Positions 47,359 through 56,362 of a stretch of 64,000 nt of DNA are shown in pieces. The translations under genes and the position numbers were made by a program. Source of the DNA: Geothrix limicola (GTDB taxonomy: Bacteria; Acidobacteriota; Holophagae; Holophagales; Holophagaceae); the NCBI RefSeq assembly GCF_030268085.1, contig NZ_BSDE01000001.1, forward strand, positions 682,001 through 746,000, written 5' to 3'. Within the stretch, counting starts at the first letter, position 1; each line of letters starts with the position of its first letter. Under the pieces are notes generated by a model. The model saw only the letters and a program-made list of their open reading frames with translations, ran no database searches and was not told where the DNA came from.

Positions 47359-49608
47359 ATGCGTTCGATGCGATGGGCGGGGATCCTGGGAGCCCTGGTG
47401 TGGATGGGTTCCCTGACGGCCCAGACGGCGGTTCCGGCTGCGGCGCCAGCCACCGTTCCGGGGACGCGCCCCATGACCTTCATGGATGTGATGGAGATGC
47501 GCGCCGTGGGCGGTGGCCAGCTCTCGCCGGATGGTGCCCGTGTCGTCTACACCGTGAGCATCCCTCATTGGAAATCAGGCAAGGCCTATACGGACCTCTT
47601 CGTGGCGGACGCGGCCACTGGCGCGGCGCGGCAGATGACCTTCACGCGGGAGAAAAATGAAACGGCCCCGCAGTGGGCGCGGGACGGCAAGCGCGTCGCC
47701 TTTCTCAGCGACCGCGACGGCGCCCAGCAGGTCTACCTGATGTCGATCGAGGGCGGCGAGGCGCGGAAGCTGACGGAGGCCAAGGACGGCGTGCACGCCT
47801 TCGCCTTCAGCCACGATGGGAAATGGCTGGCTTTCAGCGCCGGGAAGGCTGAGGACCGTCAGATCTCGCTCATCGATCTGGCCTCGGAGGACCTCGCGGT
47901 GGCGGCCCTTCCCAAGCACGCCACGCCCATCCGGGATTTCGCCATCAGCGATGATGGTGCGCGGATCTACTTCACCAGCGCCGACCGGCTGGACAAGGAT
48001 GACGTCAAACGCAAAGAGAAGAAGTTCGACGTGCGCGTCGCGGATCCGGAGCAGCCCCCGGTGCATCTCTGGTCCATCGGACTGAAGGACCGGACGGAGA
48101 AGCGTTGGACCGAAGGGGGCGACCTGACCCTCACCTCCTTCCAGATCTCGAAGAACGGCCACTGGGCCTCGTACCGGGCCCACCCCGCCGGGCGCCGCAC
48201 GGGCGACATCACCCAGGAGGAGGCGAGCCTCCACCTGCTGGACCTGGAATCCGGCAAGACCCGTCAGGTGCAGGAGAAGTTTGCGGGCTTTTCGGCCTTC
48301 TCCCCGGACGGCCAATGGCTCGTCTACGCCGCGCCCGAGCGCTTCGACCGCCTTCGCAACGAAAAGCTCTGGGCGCTGCCCACGGCGGGAGGAGCGGCCC
48401 GGAACCTGATGGCCGGGAAGGATATGAGCGTTGCCAGCGCCAGCTGGAGCGAAGATTCCAGCACCCTCTACTTCACCGAGGGCCTGGGTGCGGACCAGCA
48501 CCTCTTCTCGCTGTCGCTGGGCACGGGCGCGATGACCCAGCTGACGCACATGACGGGCGTGGTTGGAGGGGCCTACCACGCGGAGGCGAAAGCCTTCCTG
48601 CTCAGCTTCAGCACGCCGAAGCAGCCCCAGGACTACTACGTGGCCAAGCCGCAGACGGTGGGATCTTCGGCGGCCTGGGTGAAGGTGTCGAACGCGAATC
48701 CCCAGGTGGCCAAGTTCTCCCTGGCGGAGACGGACACGATCCGGTGGAAGGCGAAGGATGGCGTGACGGTGGAAGGTCTGCTCATCAAGCCCCTCGATTA
48801 CGTGAAGGGGAAGCGCTATCCGCTCATCGTGCAGCTCCATGGAGGGCCCGCCTCCGCGGAGATGAACGGGTTCCAGGCCCGCTACGTGACCTACCCGCAC
48901 ATCTATGCGGCGGCGGGCTACCTGGTGCTGCAGCCCAACTACCGCGGCTCGACGAATTATGGCGAGGCCTTCATGCGCCAGATCGGCGGCAACTTCATGC
49001 GCCTGTCCTACGGCGACATCCTGAGCGGCGTGGACCACCTGATCGAGATGGGCCTCGCGGATCCGGACAAGCTCGGCATGATGGGCTGGAGCGCGGGCGG
49101 GCACCTGTCCAGCTGGACCCTCACCCAGACGGACCGCTTCAAGGCCATCAGCACCGGGGCAGGGGCCGTGAACTGGATTTCGATGTACGCGGAAAGCGAC
49201 GTGCAGAGCGTCCGCGAGTTCTATCTGGGCGGGAAACCCTACGAGGCCTGGGACAACTTCATCCAGGAATCGGCGCTGAAGTACATCAAGAACGCCAAGA
49301 CGCCCACCCTGATCCATGTGGGCGAGGCCGATCAGCGCGTGCCCAAGCCGCAGAGTGACGAGCTCTACATGGCCCTCAAGAAGCTGGGGGTGCCCGTGGA
49401 GTACCTCGTCTATCCCGGCATGCCCCACGGCCTCACCGAGCCCCGCTACCAGATGGTGAAGATGGTCGCCGAGTTCAACTGGTTCCAGAAATGGATCAAG
49501 GGCCAGAAGGAATGGTTCGACTGGAAGACACTGCTGGACACGCTGCCCGCGGACGCGGAGACCAAACCGGAAACACCGGCAGGCTCCGCCACTGCGCGGC
49601 GGAGGTAA
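47359..49608 (+). CDS. S9 family peptidase (dipeptidyl-peptidase / acylaminoacyl-peptidase-like), exported
   Basis: 749-aa serine peptidase. Signal peptide MRSMRWAGILGALVWMGSLTAQ after a strong GGAGGGGG site (ATG at 47359); an ATG at 47323 is less likely. N-terminal WD/TolB-like propeller (LSPDGARVVYTVS, FSHDGKWLAFSAG), C-terminal alpha/beta-hydrolase with Ser578 in GWSAGGH, Asp658 in GEADQRVP and His690 in GMPHGL. Probably degrades peptides in the periplasm or outside, like the oligopeptidase B-like protein at 20435. Followed by a strong bidirectional terminator. Confidence 0.93.
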   Translation: MRSMRWAGILGALVWMGSLTAQTAVPAAAPATVPGTRPMTFMDVMEMRAVGGGQLSPDGARVVYTVSIPHWKSGKAYTDLFVADAATGAARQMTFTREKNETAPQWARDGKRVAFLSDRDGAQQVYLMSIEGGEARKLTEAKDGVHAFAFSHDGKWLAFSAGKAEDRQISLIDLASEDLAVAALPKHATPIRDFAISDDGARIYFTSADRLDKDDVKRKEKKFDVRVADPEQPPVHLWSIGLKDRTEKRWTEGGDLTLTSFQISKNGHWASYRAHPAGRRTGDITQEEASLHLLDLESGKTRQVQEKFAGFSAFSPDGQWLVYAAPERFDRLRNEKLWALPTAGGAARNLMAGKDMSVASASWSEDSSTLYFTEGLGADQHLFSLSLGTGAMTQLTHMTGVVGGAYHAEAKAFLLSFSTPKQPQDYYVAKPQTVGSSAAWVKVSNANPQVAKFSLAETDTIRWKAKDGVTVEGLLIKPLDYVKGKRYPLIVQLHGGPASAEMNGFQARYVTYPHIYAAAGYLVLQPNYRGSTNYGEAFMRQIGGNFMRLSYGDILSGVDHLIEMGLADPDKLGMMGWSAGGHLSSWTLTQTDRFKAISTGAGAVNWISMYAESDVQSVREFYLGGKPYEAWDNFIQESALKYIKNAKTPTLIHVGEADQRVPKPQSDELYMALKKLGVPVEYLVYPGMPHGLTEPRYQMVKMVAEFNWFQKWIKGQKEWFDWKTLLDTLPADAETKPETPAGSATARRR

Positions 49609-49640
49609 CGAAAACGGGCCCCGATCGGGGCCCGTTTTCG
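49609..49640. terminator. Strong bidirectional terminator
   Basis: Perfect 14-bp stem CGAAAACGGGCCCC / GGGGCCCGTTTTCG with GATC loop between the convergent S9 peptidase and TolC-like genes; A-tract on one side and T-tract on the other make it work in both directions. Confidence 0.92.
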
Positions 49641-49655
49641 CAAGGTGAGAAGCTC

Positions 49656-51188
49656 TTACTTCACGGACAATTTGCGTGCTTCGAGCAGGTTGCCCACGGC
49701 CTGTTCGAGGGCCGTGACACCCTTGGCGTAGTTGATCTGGGCCTGGAGTTCGTTGCCCTTGGCCGTGTTGAGGTCGTTCAGCTTGGAGAGGACGAGGAAG
49801 TTCGTGCTCATGCCGTTTTCGAACTTCTTCTTCTCGGCGTCGAGATCCTTCTCGCGGAAGATGCGGGTCTTTTCCGCGGCCTTCACGCCCTTTTCGGCGG
49901 CCTCGATGTTGCGGATGGACTGTCGCACCTGGAGGCGGATGGCCAGTTCCTGGTCCTGCAGGTTCAGCTCGCTGCTGTGACGGGCGGCCCGAGCCTGGTA
50001 GAGGCTGCCCCTGGCCGCGTGGTTCTGGATGGGCATGGAGAACTGGAGCCCGATGGAGTAGCCGGGATTCTTGCCCTGGGTCAGGTCCTTGTTCACGGGG
50101 GAGAGGGTGTCGTAGTTGGAGGCCGTGCCGTTGTAGCCGAGGCTGAGGTCCAGCTGAGGCAGGAGGCGGTTGTTCGCGGCGTTCTCGAGGACGTTCTTGG
50201 ACTGGAGATCCAGGCGGGCGTTCTTGAGTTCCACACGGCGGTCGAGGGCCATGCGTTCGGCCTCGTCCTCCTTGAGCGCGGTATGGCTGAGGGTGGGCGC
50301 GTCGGTCAGTTCGAGACCGGCGGGGCGTTCCGAGCCGGGATAGAGCGCGCGGATGAGGGCATCCTTGGCGTTCAGCAGCTGGGCCTCGGCGGCGATGATG
50401 TCCTGCTCGGCCTGGGCGACGGAGGCCTCGGAGGAGGTCACTTCGATGGGCGCCAGGGTGCCGACGTCCACGCGGATCTGGTTCTCCTTGAGCTGCTTCT
50501 GGGCCAGCTCCAGGGCCTGCTGCTTGTTCTCGAGGTTGCGCTGGGCGAAGACCACATCCCAGTACTGGGATTCGGTGCTCGCCACCAGGTTGATGATGGA
50601 GAGCTGGAAGGCGTAGTCCGCGGACTTGGAACCCAGCTTGGCCACGATCAGGTTTGCGCCGGTGACATCGCGCCCGAAGCCCCGCAGCAGGTTCTGCGTG
50701 TAGGACGCGCCGAAGGTGCCCGTGTAGGGGAGCGAGCTCGAAACGTTGGCGCCGGGGAAGGTGCTCGTCGCCAGGTAGTGCGAGGTGCTCGAGTTGTAGG
50801 TCGGGTTGTAGTTCAGCTGGAAGGTGCCGCCCCAGTCGAAGGGCTTGTTCAGGCCCAGGCTCCAGCTGCGATAGTCGTTGGTGGTGTTGCCCGAGGCCGT
50901 CTGCAGGCCCAGCTGCTTGTCCTCGAAGGTGGACTTCGAGTGGCTGATGCTAAGGTTGCTGCCCAGGTTCCAGTCGAAGCTGCCGAGGGCGAGGGTCTCG
51001 CCCGCCTGGGTGGAGATCCGGGACTGCTTGGCGATCTCGACCTGCAGATTGTTCTTCAGCGAGGTCTCGATGGCATCCTGCAGGCTCAGTTTGATGCCCG
51101 CGGCTTTCGGAGCATCGGCCTTGGGAGCGTCCTGGGCCACCAGGGAGAAGGCCACCAGCAGGGCCGGGAGGATCGGAAGACGCGTCAT
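49656..51188 (-). CDS. TolC-family outer-membrane efflux protein
   Basis: 510-aa outer-membrane channel/tunnel protein. Signal peptide (LPILPALLVAFSLVAQ), then two repeats of long coiled-coil helices (ESQYWDVVFAQRNLENKQQALELAQKQLKENQIRVDVGTLAPIEVTSSEASVAQAEQDI being the first OEP helix pair) alternating with barrel strands (FEDKQLGLQTASGNTTNDYRS). Start at 51188 has AAGGAG. No pump or adaptor is adjacent; the adaptor at 4-1224 is far away but could use it. Outer-membrane component for efflux or type I secretion. Confidence 0.92.
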   Translation of the reverse strand: MTRLPILPALLVAFSLVAQDAPKADAPKAAGIKLSLQDAIETSLKNNLQVEIAKQSRISTQAGETLALGSFDWNLGSNLSISHSKSTFEDKQLGLQTASGNTTNDYRSWSLGLNKPFDWGGTFQLNYNPTYNSSTSHYLATSTFPGANVSSSLPYTGTFGASYTQNLLRGFGRDVTGANLIVAKLGSKSADYAFQLSIINLVASTESQYWDVVFAQRNLENKQQALELAQKQLKENQIRVDVGTLAPIEVTSSEASVAQAEQDIIAAEAQLLNAKDALIRALYPGSERPAGLELTDAPTLSHTALKEDEAERMALDRRVELKNARLDLQSKNVLENAANNRLLPQLDLSLGYNGTASNYDTLSPVNKDLTQGKNPGYSIGLQFSMPIQNHAARGSLYQARAARHSSELNLQDQELAIRLQVRQSIRNIEAAEKGVKAAEKTRIFREKDLDAEKKKFENGMSTNFLVLSKLNDLNTAKGNELQAQINYAKGVTALEQAVGNLLEARKLSVK

Positions 51189-51333
51189 CACCACTCCTTG
51201 AAGATCGAAAAGAGCTGCCACAGGGACAGGCTGCCTACGGACGAGTGCAGGGGCCGGTTTAGATTAACCCAGCAAGCAGGATGCCTCCCTCGCTAGATGA
51301 GGGCAAGTTCTATTTCATCAGATGTTGAAAAGT

Positions 51334-51358
51334 CGATTCGCGGCTTGACCGTGAATCG
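51334..51358 (-). terminator. Possible terminator of the acyl-CoA dehydrogenase gene
   Basis: Ten-base arms CGATTCGCGG / CCGTGAATCG (one G-T pair) with CTTGA loop, about 86 bases past the stop; minus strand continues ACTTTTC. The rest of 51189-51444 shows no gene and presumably holds the TolC-gene promoter. Confidence 0.5.
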
Positions 51359-51444
51359 GCGTGGGGGCCCGGGGTGTGCGCAAAGCGCGCCCATAGGTCC
51401 TCGTGACGCATGCGTTGCGAGGGGAACCCCCGGAGCAGAAATGT

Positions 51445-52584
51445 CTACTTCAACAACTCCCGGGCGATGACCATGCGCTGGATCTCGCTGGTGCCTTCGT
51501 AGATGGTGGTGACGCGCACATCGCGATAGAGGCGCTCGACGAGGTATTCGCGGGAATAGCCGTAGCCGCCGTGAATCTGCACGGCGCGGTCGCAGAGCCA
51601 GACGGCGCTTTCGGTGGTGAAGAGCTTGGCCGTGGCGGCTTCCACAGTGCAGGTCTTCCCCGCCTCCTTGAGCGAGGCGGCGCGGTAGACCAGCAGGCGC
51701 GAGGCCTGGAGGCGGGCCTCCATCTCGGCCAGGTAGGTCTGGATCATCTGATGCTCGCCGATGGCCTTGCCGAAGGAGCGGCGGGCCTTGGCGTAGGTCA
51801 CGCTCTCATCCATGGCCCGCTGGGCGATGCCGAGGGCCTGGGCCGCGATGCCGATGCGCCCGCCGTCGAGGCCGCCGAAGGCCACCTTGAGGCCGTCGCC
51901 GGGCTTGCCCAGCATGGCGTCCTCGGGTACGAAGGCGTCCTCGAGGGCCACCATGACGGTCTTGCTGGAGCGCAGGCCCATCTTTTCTTCGGGGCGGCCC
52001 ATGACGACGCCAGGCTGGTCGGCGTCGAGGATGAAGGCGCTGATGCCCTTCTTGCCCTTGTCGGGATCCGTGCGGGCCATGGTGACGAAGTAGCGGCCCA
52101 CGCCGCCGTTGGTGATCCAGGCCTTCGCACCGTTCAGTTTCCAGCCGCCGTCCACCTTGGTGGCACGGGTCTTCAGGGCCGCGGCATCCGAACCCGCGTC
52201 GGGTTCGGTGAGCATGAAGCCGCCCAGCAGCTCGCCGCTGGCCAGAGGCTTGAGGTACCTCTGCTTCTGGGCCTCGTTGCCGAAGGCCAGGATGGGCGCG
52301 CAGGCCACAGAATTGTTCACGCTCATGGTCACGGCCACGGAGGCATCCGCGTAGGCGATCTGCTCCAGGGCGAGAATGTAGCTGAGGAAGTCCACACCCG
52401 CGCCACCGTAGGCCTCGGGCACGGTCATGCCGAGAAATCCCATCTCGCCCAGCTGCTTCAGGATGGCCTTGGGAAATTCACCGCTGGCGTCGCGTCCCGC
52501 GGCGCCGGGATCGATTTCGGACATCGCGAAATCGCGGGCGGCCTCACGAATCGCAGACTGATCCTCAGTGAATTGGGGAAACAT
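51445..52584 (-). CDS. Acyl-CoA dehydrogenase
   Basis: FAD enzyme of 379 aa introducing the 2,3-double bond in acyl-CoA (short-chain/butyryl or branched-chain type). Blocks: GGFMLTEPDAGSD (FAD/substrate), AWITNGG, YAKARRSFGKAIGEHQ, QIHGGYGYSREY and the catalytic Glu in IYEGTSEIQR. Start at the ATG 52584 has GGAG five bases upstream; an in-frame GTG at 52590 overlaps the ribosome site. Electrons would go to ETF, not encoded here. Fits with crotonase and hydroxybutyryl-CoA dehydrogenase. Confidence 0.96.
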   Translation of the reverse strand: MFPQFTEDQSAIREAARDFAMSEIDPGAAGRDASGEFPKAILKQLGEMGFLGMTVPEAYGGAGVDFLSYILALEQIAYADASVAVTMSVNNSVACAPILAFGNEAQKQRYLKPLASGELLGGFMLTEPDAGSDAAALKTRATKVDGGWKLNGAKAWITNGGVGRYFVTMARTDPDKGKKGISAFILDADQPGVVMGRPEEKMGLRSSKTVMVALEDAFVPEDAMLGKPGDGLKVAFGGLDGGRIGIAAQALGIAQRAMDESVTYAKARRSFGKAIGEHQMIQTYLAEMEARLQASRLLVYRAASLKEAGKTCTVEAATAKLFTTESAVWLCDRAVQIHGGYGYSREYLVERLYRDVRVTTIYEGTSEIQRMVIARELLK

Positions 52585-52726
52585 GGGCACTCCGGAGAAT
52601 GCCTTAGGTTAGCAAGCCCCCTTCCTGGCCCGGCTGGAGCGCGGGTAGCGAGGCCGCGAACCACAGACCGCAGTCAAAGGATGTGGCGGTGGGTAGTCCT
52701 GACGGCGCTCGGTCTGTGCGGCTTTG

Positions 52727-54448
52727 TCAGCCGGCCGGGGCGAACCGCAGCGTGAACCGAGAGCCCAGGCCCGGCTGGGAATCCACCTGGATGGAGCCTC
52801 CGGCTTCTTCCATCAGGTAGCGCACCGAGGCCAGGCCGAGGCCCGTGCCCTTTCCGGCGATCTTGGTGGTGAAGAAGGGCTCGAAGATGTGGGCCTGGAC
52901 CTCGGGTGGCATGCCCTCCCCCGTGTCGCTGACTTCCAGGCAGGCAACGGGAGGGACAGCCTGGTCATCCAGCCAGACCCTCAGGCTGATGAGTCCCCCC
53001 TTCGGCATGGCGTCGCGGGCGTTCCCTACCAGGTTCACGAGGATCTGTTCGATCTGGGGCCGCGATCCGCGGATCCGGATCGGTCCTTCGCCCAGGTCCA
53101 GCTTCAGGGAGAGCTTTCGCGTGAGCAGCATGCGCAGGATGGGTTCGAGGCTGGAGACCTCCTCCACCAGCTCCAGGCTTCCAAGAACCTCCTCCTCCTG
53201 GCGCGCGAAGGCCATGAGCCGGCCAGTCAGGGCGGCGGACTGATCCGCGGCCACCAGGATCCGGTCCAGATCCGACACCGAAGGGGTCTCCCCCTCTTCC
53301 ACCTGCATGCGCGCCAGCTCCGCGCAGCCGCGGATGCCGGTGATCGCGTTGTTCAGATCGTGGGTCAGGCCCGCCCCGAGTAGGCCCAAGGCGTTCATCC
53401 GCTCATTGCGCAGCATGATCCGCTGCAGGTCCTCCAGGGAGCGGGTTCGCGAGAGCACGCGCTCCTCCAGCTTTTCATTGGCGTTCCGAACGGCGCGGAT
53501 CAGCAGGAACTGGCGGACGAGCATGAGGGCACTGATGGTCATGAATCCGGCCAGTGGCGCCGGGAAGTGATTCTGGCGCCGGAAATCCGAGGCGATGAGC
53601 ACTCCGCCGGCGGCGATGAAGGGCAGGTAGAGCAGACCATCCACCATGGGAAAGCGCAGGCGGGGCGCCTCCTCGGGGACTTCGACCGGCGCCCGCAGCC
53701 AGGCCGCCGCGACGTAGGACAGGGGCGCGCTCACCACCATGCCGAAGAAGGGCGAGGGCTGGATCATGGCCCGGGCGTCGAAAAGGTAGGGACGAAGCAA
53801 CACGAGGATCGTGACGGTGGCCACCGCGGCCAGGAAGATCCACCCCACGGGGCCCCGCACGCGACGGGGATCGTCGGCCAGGAGGTAGGTGACCACGCCG
53901 CCGACGATGGCCACGCGGACTCCCAGCCCCATCATGCGGACGTAGAGGGGCCACTGGCCGTGATCCAGTTCCTGGAAGAGCGCCGTCGTCCAGAGCACCA
54001 GGAAGAGAGAGCACCCGAAGATCAGGCAGCCCAGGAGGTTCATGTACCGGTGGCTCGTTCGCGCCGAGGTCTGCAGGGGCCAGCTCAGCAGCGCCCAGGC
54101 CTGCATCAGGGCGATGACCAGTTGAAGCAGGAAGTAGAGCCGCTCAGCCGTGGACACCTCGATGAGGGGTGATGGGGTGAAGAGCAGCACGGCATTGGAG
54201 CCCATGACGCCCAAAAAGCTGAGGGTCAGCAGCAGCCAGCCCCGTTGCTCGGGCCCGGGTTCGCGGGCGCGGACGACGAGGAAGGCGAAGGCCACGAGGT
54301 TGGATAGGCCGAGACCCAGGCCCACCGCGGGTTGGACCAGCCTCGGCGGCAACCCCGAGACCAGCCAGCCAAAGGCGGCCATCAGCACCAGGGCTCCCGC
54401 CAGGAGGAGGAGCGGGCGAAGGGCCCTGGCTGGCGAAGGAGGGATCAT
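52727..54448 (-). CDS. Membrane sensor histidine kinase (tandem paralogue 2)
   Basis: 573-aa kinase. About eight membrane helices over residues 10-315, no recognised periplasmic domain, then a short coiled coil and HisKA with LGAGLTHDLNNAI (His363), and HATPase with QILVNLVGNARDAMP, DTGEGMPPE and GKGTGLGLASV intact. No receiver. Its catalytic half is strongly similar to the upstream kinase (54547-56340) while the membrane half is divergent, indicating duplication and sensor divergence. Start inferred at ATG 54448, 98 bases after the upstream stop; the frame is open further upstream. Cognate regulator not in the window. Confidence 0.9.
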   Translation of the reverse strand: MIPPSPARALRPLLLLAGALVLMAAFGWLVSGLPPRLVQPAVGLGLGLSNLVAFAFLVVRAREPGPEQRGWLLLTLSFLGVMGSNAVLLFTPSPLIEVSTAERLYFLLQLVIALMQAWALLSWPLQTSARTSHRYMNLLGCLIFGCSLFLVLWTTALFQELDHGQWPLYVRMMGLGVRVAIVGGVVTYLLADDPRRVRGPVGWIFLAAVATVTILVLLRPYLFDARAMIQPSPFFGMVVSAPLSYVAAAWLRAPVEVPEEAPRLRFPMVDGLLYLPFIAAGGVLIASDFRRQNHFPAPLAGFMTISALMLVRQFLLIRAVRNANEKLEERVLSRTRSLEDLQRIMLRNERMNALGLLGAGLTHDLNNAITGIRGCAELARMQVEEGETPSVSDLDRILVAADQSAALTGRLMAFARQEEEVLGSLELVEEVSSLEPILRMLLTRKLSLKLDLGEGPIRIRGSRPQIEQILVNLVGNARDAMPKGGLISLRVWLDDQAVPPVACLEVSDTGEGMPPEVQAHIFEPFFTTKIAGKGTGLGLASVRYLMEEAGGSIQVDSQPGLGSRFTLRFAPAG

Positions 54449-54546
54449 GGCGACCTGCACCGGGTGGCCGGCAAGGAAGGGCTGGATCGGGATGTGGCTC
54501 GGAGGGGCAGGGGTGATTGTAGGCGCTTCGCAGGCCGGGAAGACGA

Positions 54547-56340
54547 CTAGCCCTCGGCTACAGGAAACCGGAGCATGAAGGTGGTGCCCACGCCCGGCTG
54601 GGAGGTCACGCTCAGATCCCCGCCCAGGTTGTGCATCAGCTGGCGCACCGAAGGCAGACCCAGACCCGTGCCGCGGCCCGGGGCCTTGGTGGTGAAGAAG
54701 GGGCTGAAGATTTTGGCCTGCACCTCCGGCGGCATCCCTTCGCCCGTATCCTCCACCTCCACGCAGGCCAGGGGTTTTCCGGCGAAGAGGATCCGGGAAA
54801 GCCGGATGGTGATATCGCCGCCCTGGGGCATGGCGTCCCGGGCATTGGACACCAGGTTCACGAAGATCTGTTCGATCTGGGTGCGGGAACCGAGGATCGG
54901 CACGGTGGTCTCGCCCAGCTCCAGGCGCAGGCTGCACTGCCTTCCGAGGAGCATGCGCAGGATCGTCTCCATGTGCGAGAGCTCGTCCCGCAGGCAGATC
55001 GAGGCGTGGGGCTCATCCTCGCTGCGTCCAAAGCTCATGAGCCGGCGGGTGAGCGCGGTCGACTGGTCCGCGGCGACGAGGATATGCGCCAGATCCTTGC
55101 CTTCGGGGGCCTGGCCCTCTTCGAGCCTGGCCATGGCGAGTTCGGCGCAGGCCCGGATGGTGGCCAGGGCGTTGTTGAGATCGTGAGCCATGCCAGCGCC
55201 CAGCACGGCCATCGCATTCATGCGTTCGGTCCTGAGCATGGTTTCCTGCATGGCTTCGAGATCATGGGTTCTCGCCATCACGCGGGATTCCAGGGCCGCG
55301 GAAAGCCGCTGGAGGTCGCGCAACGCGAGCATGCCGCGGAAGAGCCCCAGACCCGCCATGGTGGTGCCCATGGCGAGCAGGGGTGCATCCAGGGTGGAGG
55401 GCGCCCAGGCCAGAGCCGCCAGGACCACGGCCAGGGCGAGGGCGGCGGGCAGCATGGGCAGCATCAGCGCGCCGATGGACCGGTCCTGGACCTCGACGTC
55501 CGGGGGATGTCCCGGCTCCACGGGGAAGGGCGCCATGGGGGCCAGCAGGATGAAGATGGCCGCCAGCAGGACCAGCAGATCGAGGGAATCGCCGAGGCGG
55601 TACTGGCCGACGAGGACGAGCGGAACCTGAAGGGTGATCTGGAGCAGGGAGGCCGCGAAGCCCATCGTCACCCATCCGAGGGGTCCCCGGAACCGCGAGG
55701 TCCGGCGTGCGCCAAGGTAGACGCAGATGCCCAGGATCGTCGCGTTGCCGAGGAAGAAGACCACCATGGCGCCGCGCTCTTCGGGGGAGGATCCGGGCCT
55801 GTGGAAGAGCGGGCCCAGGGCCAGGAACCAGCCGATGAAGAAGGCCGACATGCCTGCGCCGAGGCCATCCATGCCCTTGCGCCAGCGCTCCGATCCCGAG
55901 GCGGAGGCCAGGGGCCAGGCGAGCAGGGAGGCGGCGATCAGGATCAGGGTAAGGACGGAGAGCAGATCGCCCCAGGACGGGAAGGGCGGTGCGGTTCCGT
56001 ACCGCAGGATGCTGAAGGTGGCCCAGGCCTGGTTGAGCGTCTGCGCGAACAGGCCCGCGGCGATGCCCTGCCAGCCCCACCGGGCGTCGCGCTCCTTGCG
56101 GGCGCGGGCAAGGGCGAGGATGCCCGCATGGGCGAAGATGATCGTGTTCAGGGCGTTCAACGCCAAGCCCCGGGCGCCCGGCGCGAGGACGAGCAGCAGG
56201 GCCGGGCCCAACAGTCCGTAGGCCAGGACCAGCCAGGGCGCGGACTTCGGCCAGGAGCCGAAGGCGTCGGGCGGAGGGTGGGTGTCCGGGGGGAGCATGT
56301 CGGTTCTCAGGAATCCATCGGTCCAGCTGAGCCGCGCCAT
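54547..56340 (-). CDS. Membrane sensor histidine kinase (tandem paralogue 1)
   Basis: 597-aa kinase with a membrane domain of about eight to nine helices (35-335), linker coiled coil (SAALESRVMARTHDLEAMQETM), HisKA GAGMAHDLNNALATI (His386), and HATPase QIFVNLVSNARDAMP, DTGEGMPPE, GRGTGLGLPSV. No PAS, HAMP or receiver was recognised. Starts 22 bases after the LipB-NUDIX stop, so probably transcribed with it. An in-frame ATG at 56298 is an alternative start. Signal unknown; hydrophobic sensor suggests membrane state or quinone, but that is speculation. Confidence 0.9.
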   Translation of the reverse strand: MARLSWTDGFLRTDMLPPDTHPPPDAFGSWPKSAPWLVLAYGLLGPALLLVLAPGARGLALNALNTIIFAHAGILALARARKERDARWGWQGIAAGLFAQTLNQAWATFSILRYGTAPPFPSWGDLLSVLTLILIAASLLAWPLASASGSERWRKGMDGLGAGMSAFFIGWFLALGPLFHRPGSSPEERGAMVVFFLGNATILGICVYLGARRTSRFRGPLGWVTMGFAASLLQITLQVPLVLVGQYRLGDSLDLLVLLAAIFILLAPMAPFPVEPGHPPDVEVQDRSIGALMLPMLPAALALAVVLAALAWAPSTLDAPLLAMGTTMAGLGLFRGMLALRDLQRLSAALESRVMARTHDLEAMQETMLRTERMNAMAVLGAGMAHDLNNALATIRACAELAMARLEEGQAPEGKDLAHILVAADQSTALTRRLMSFGRSEDEPHASICLRDELSHMETILRMLLGRQCSLRLELGETTVPILGSRTQIEQIFVNLVSNARDAMPQGGDITIRLSRILFAGKPLACVEVEDTGEGMPPEVQAKIFSPFFTTKAPGRGTGLGLPSVRQLMHNLGGDLSVTSQPGVGTTFMLRFPVAEG

Positions 56341-56362
56341 GAGTCCAGGGTGCGGCGCGCCC

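Noticed and set aside
52612-52726. Inverted motif ACAGACCG ... CGGTCTGT before the second kinase stop
   Set aside because: Arms are short, about 40 bases apart and partly coding-adjacent; too weak to call a terminator.
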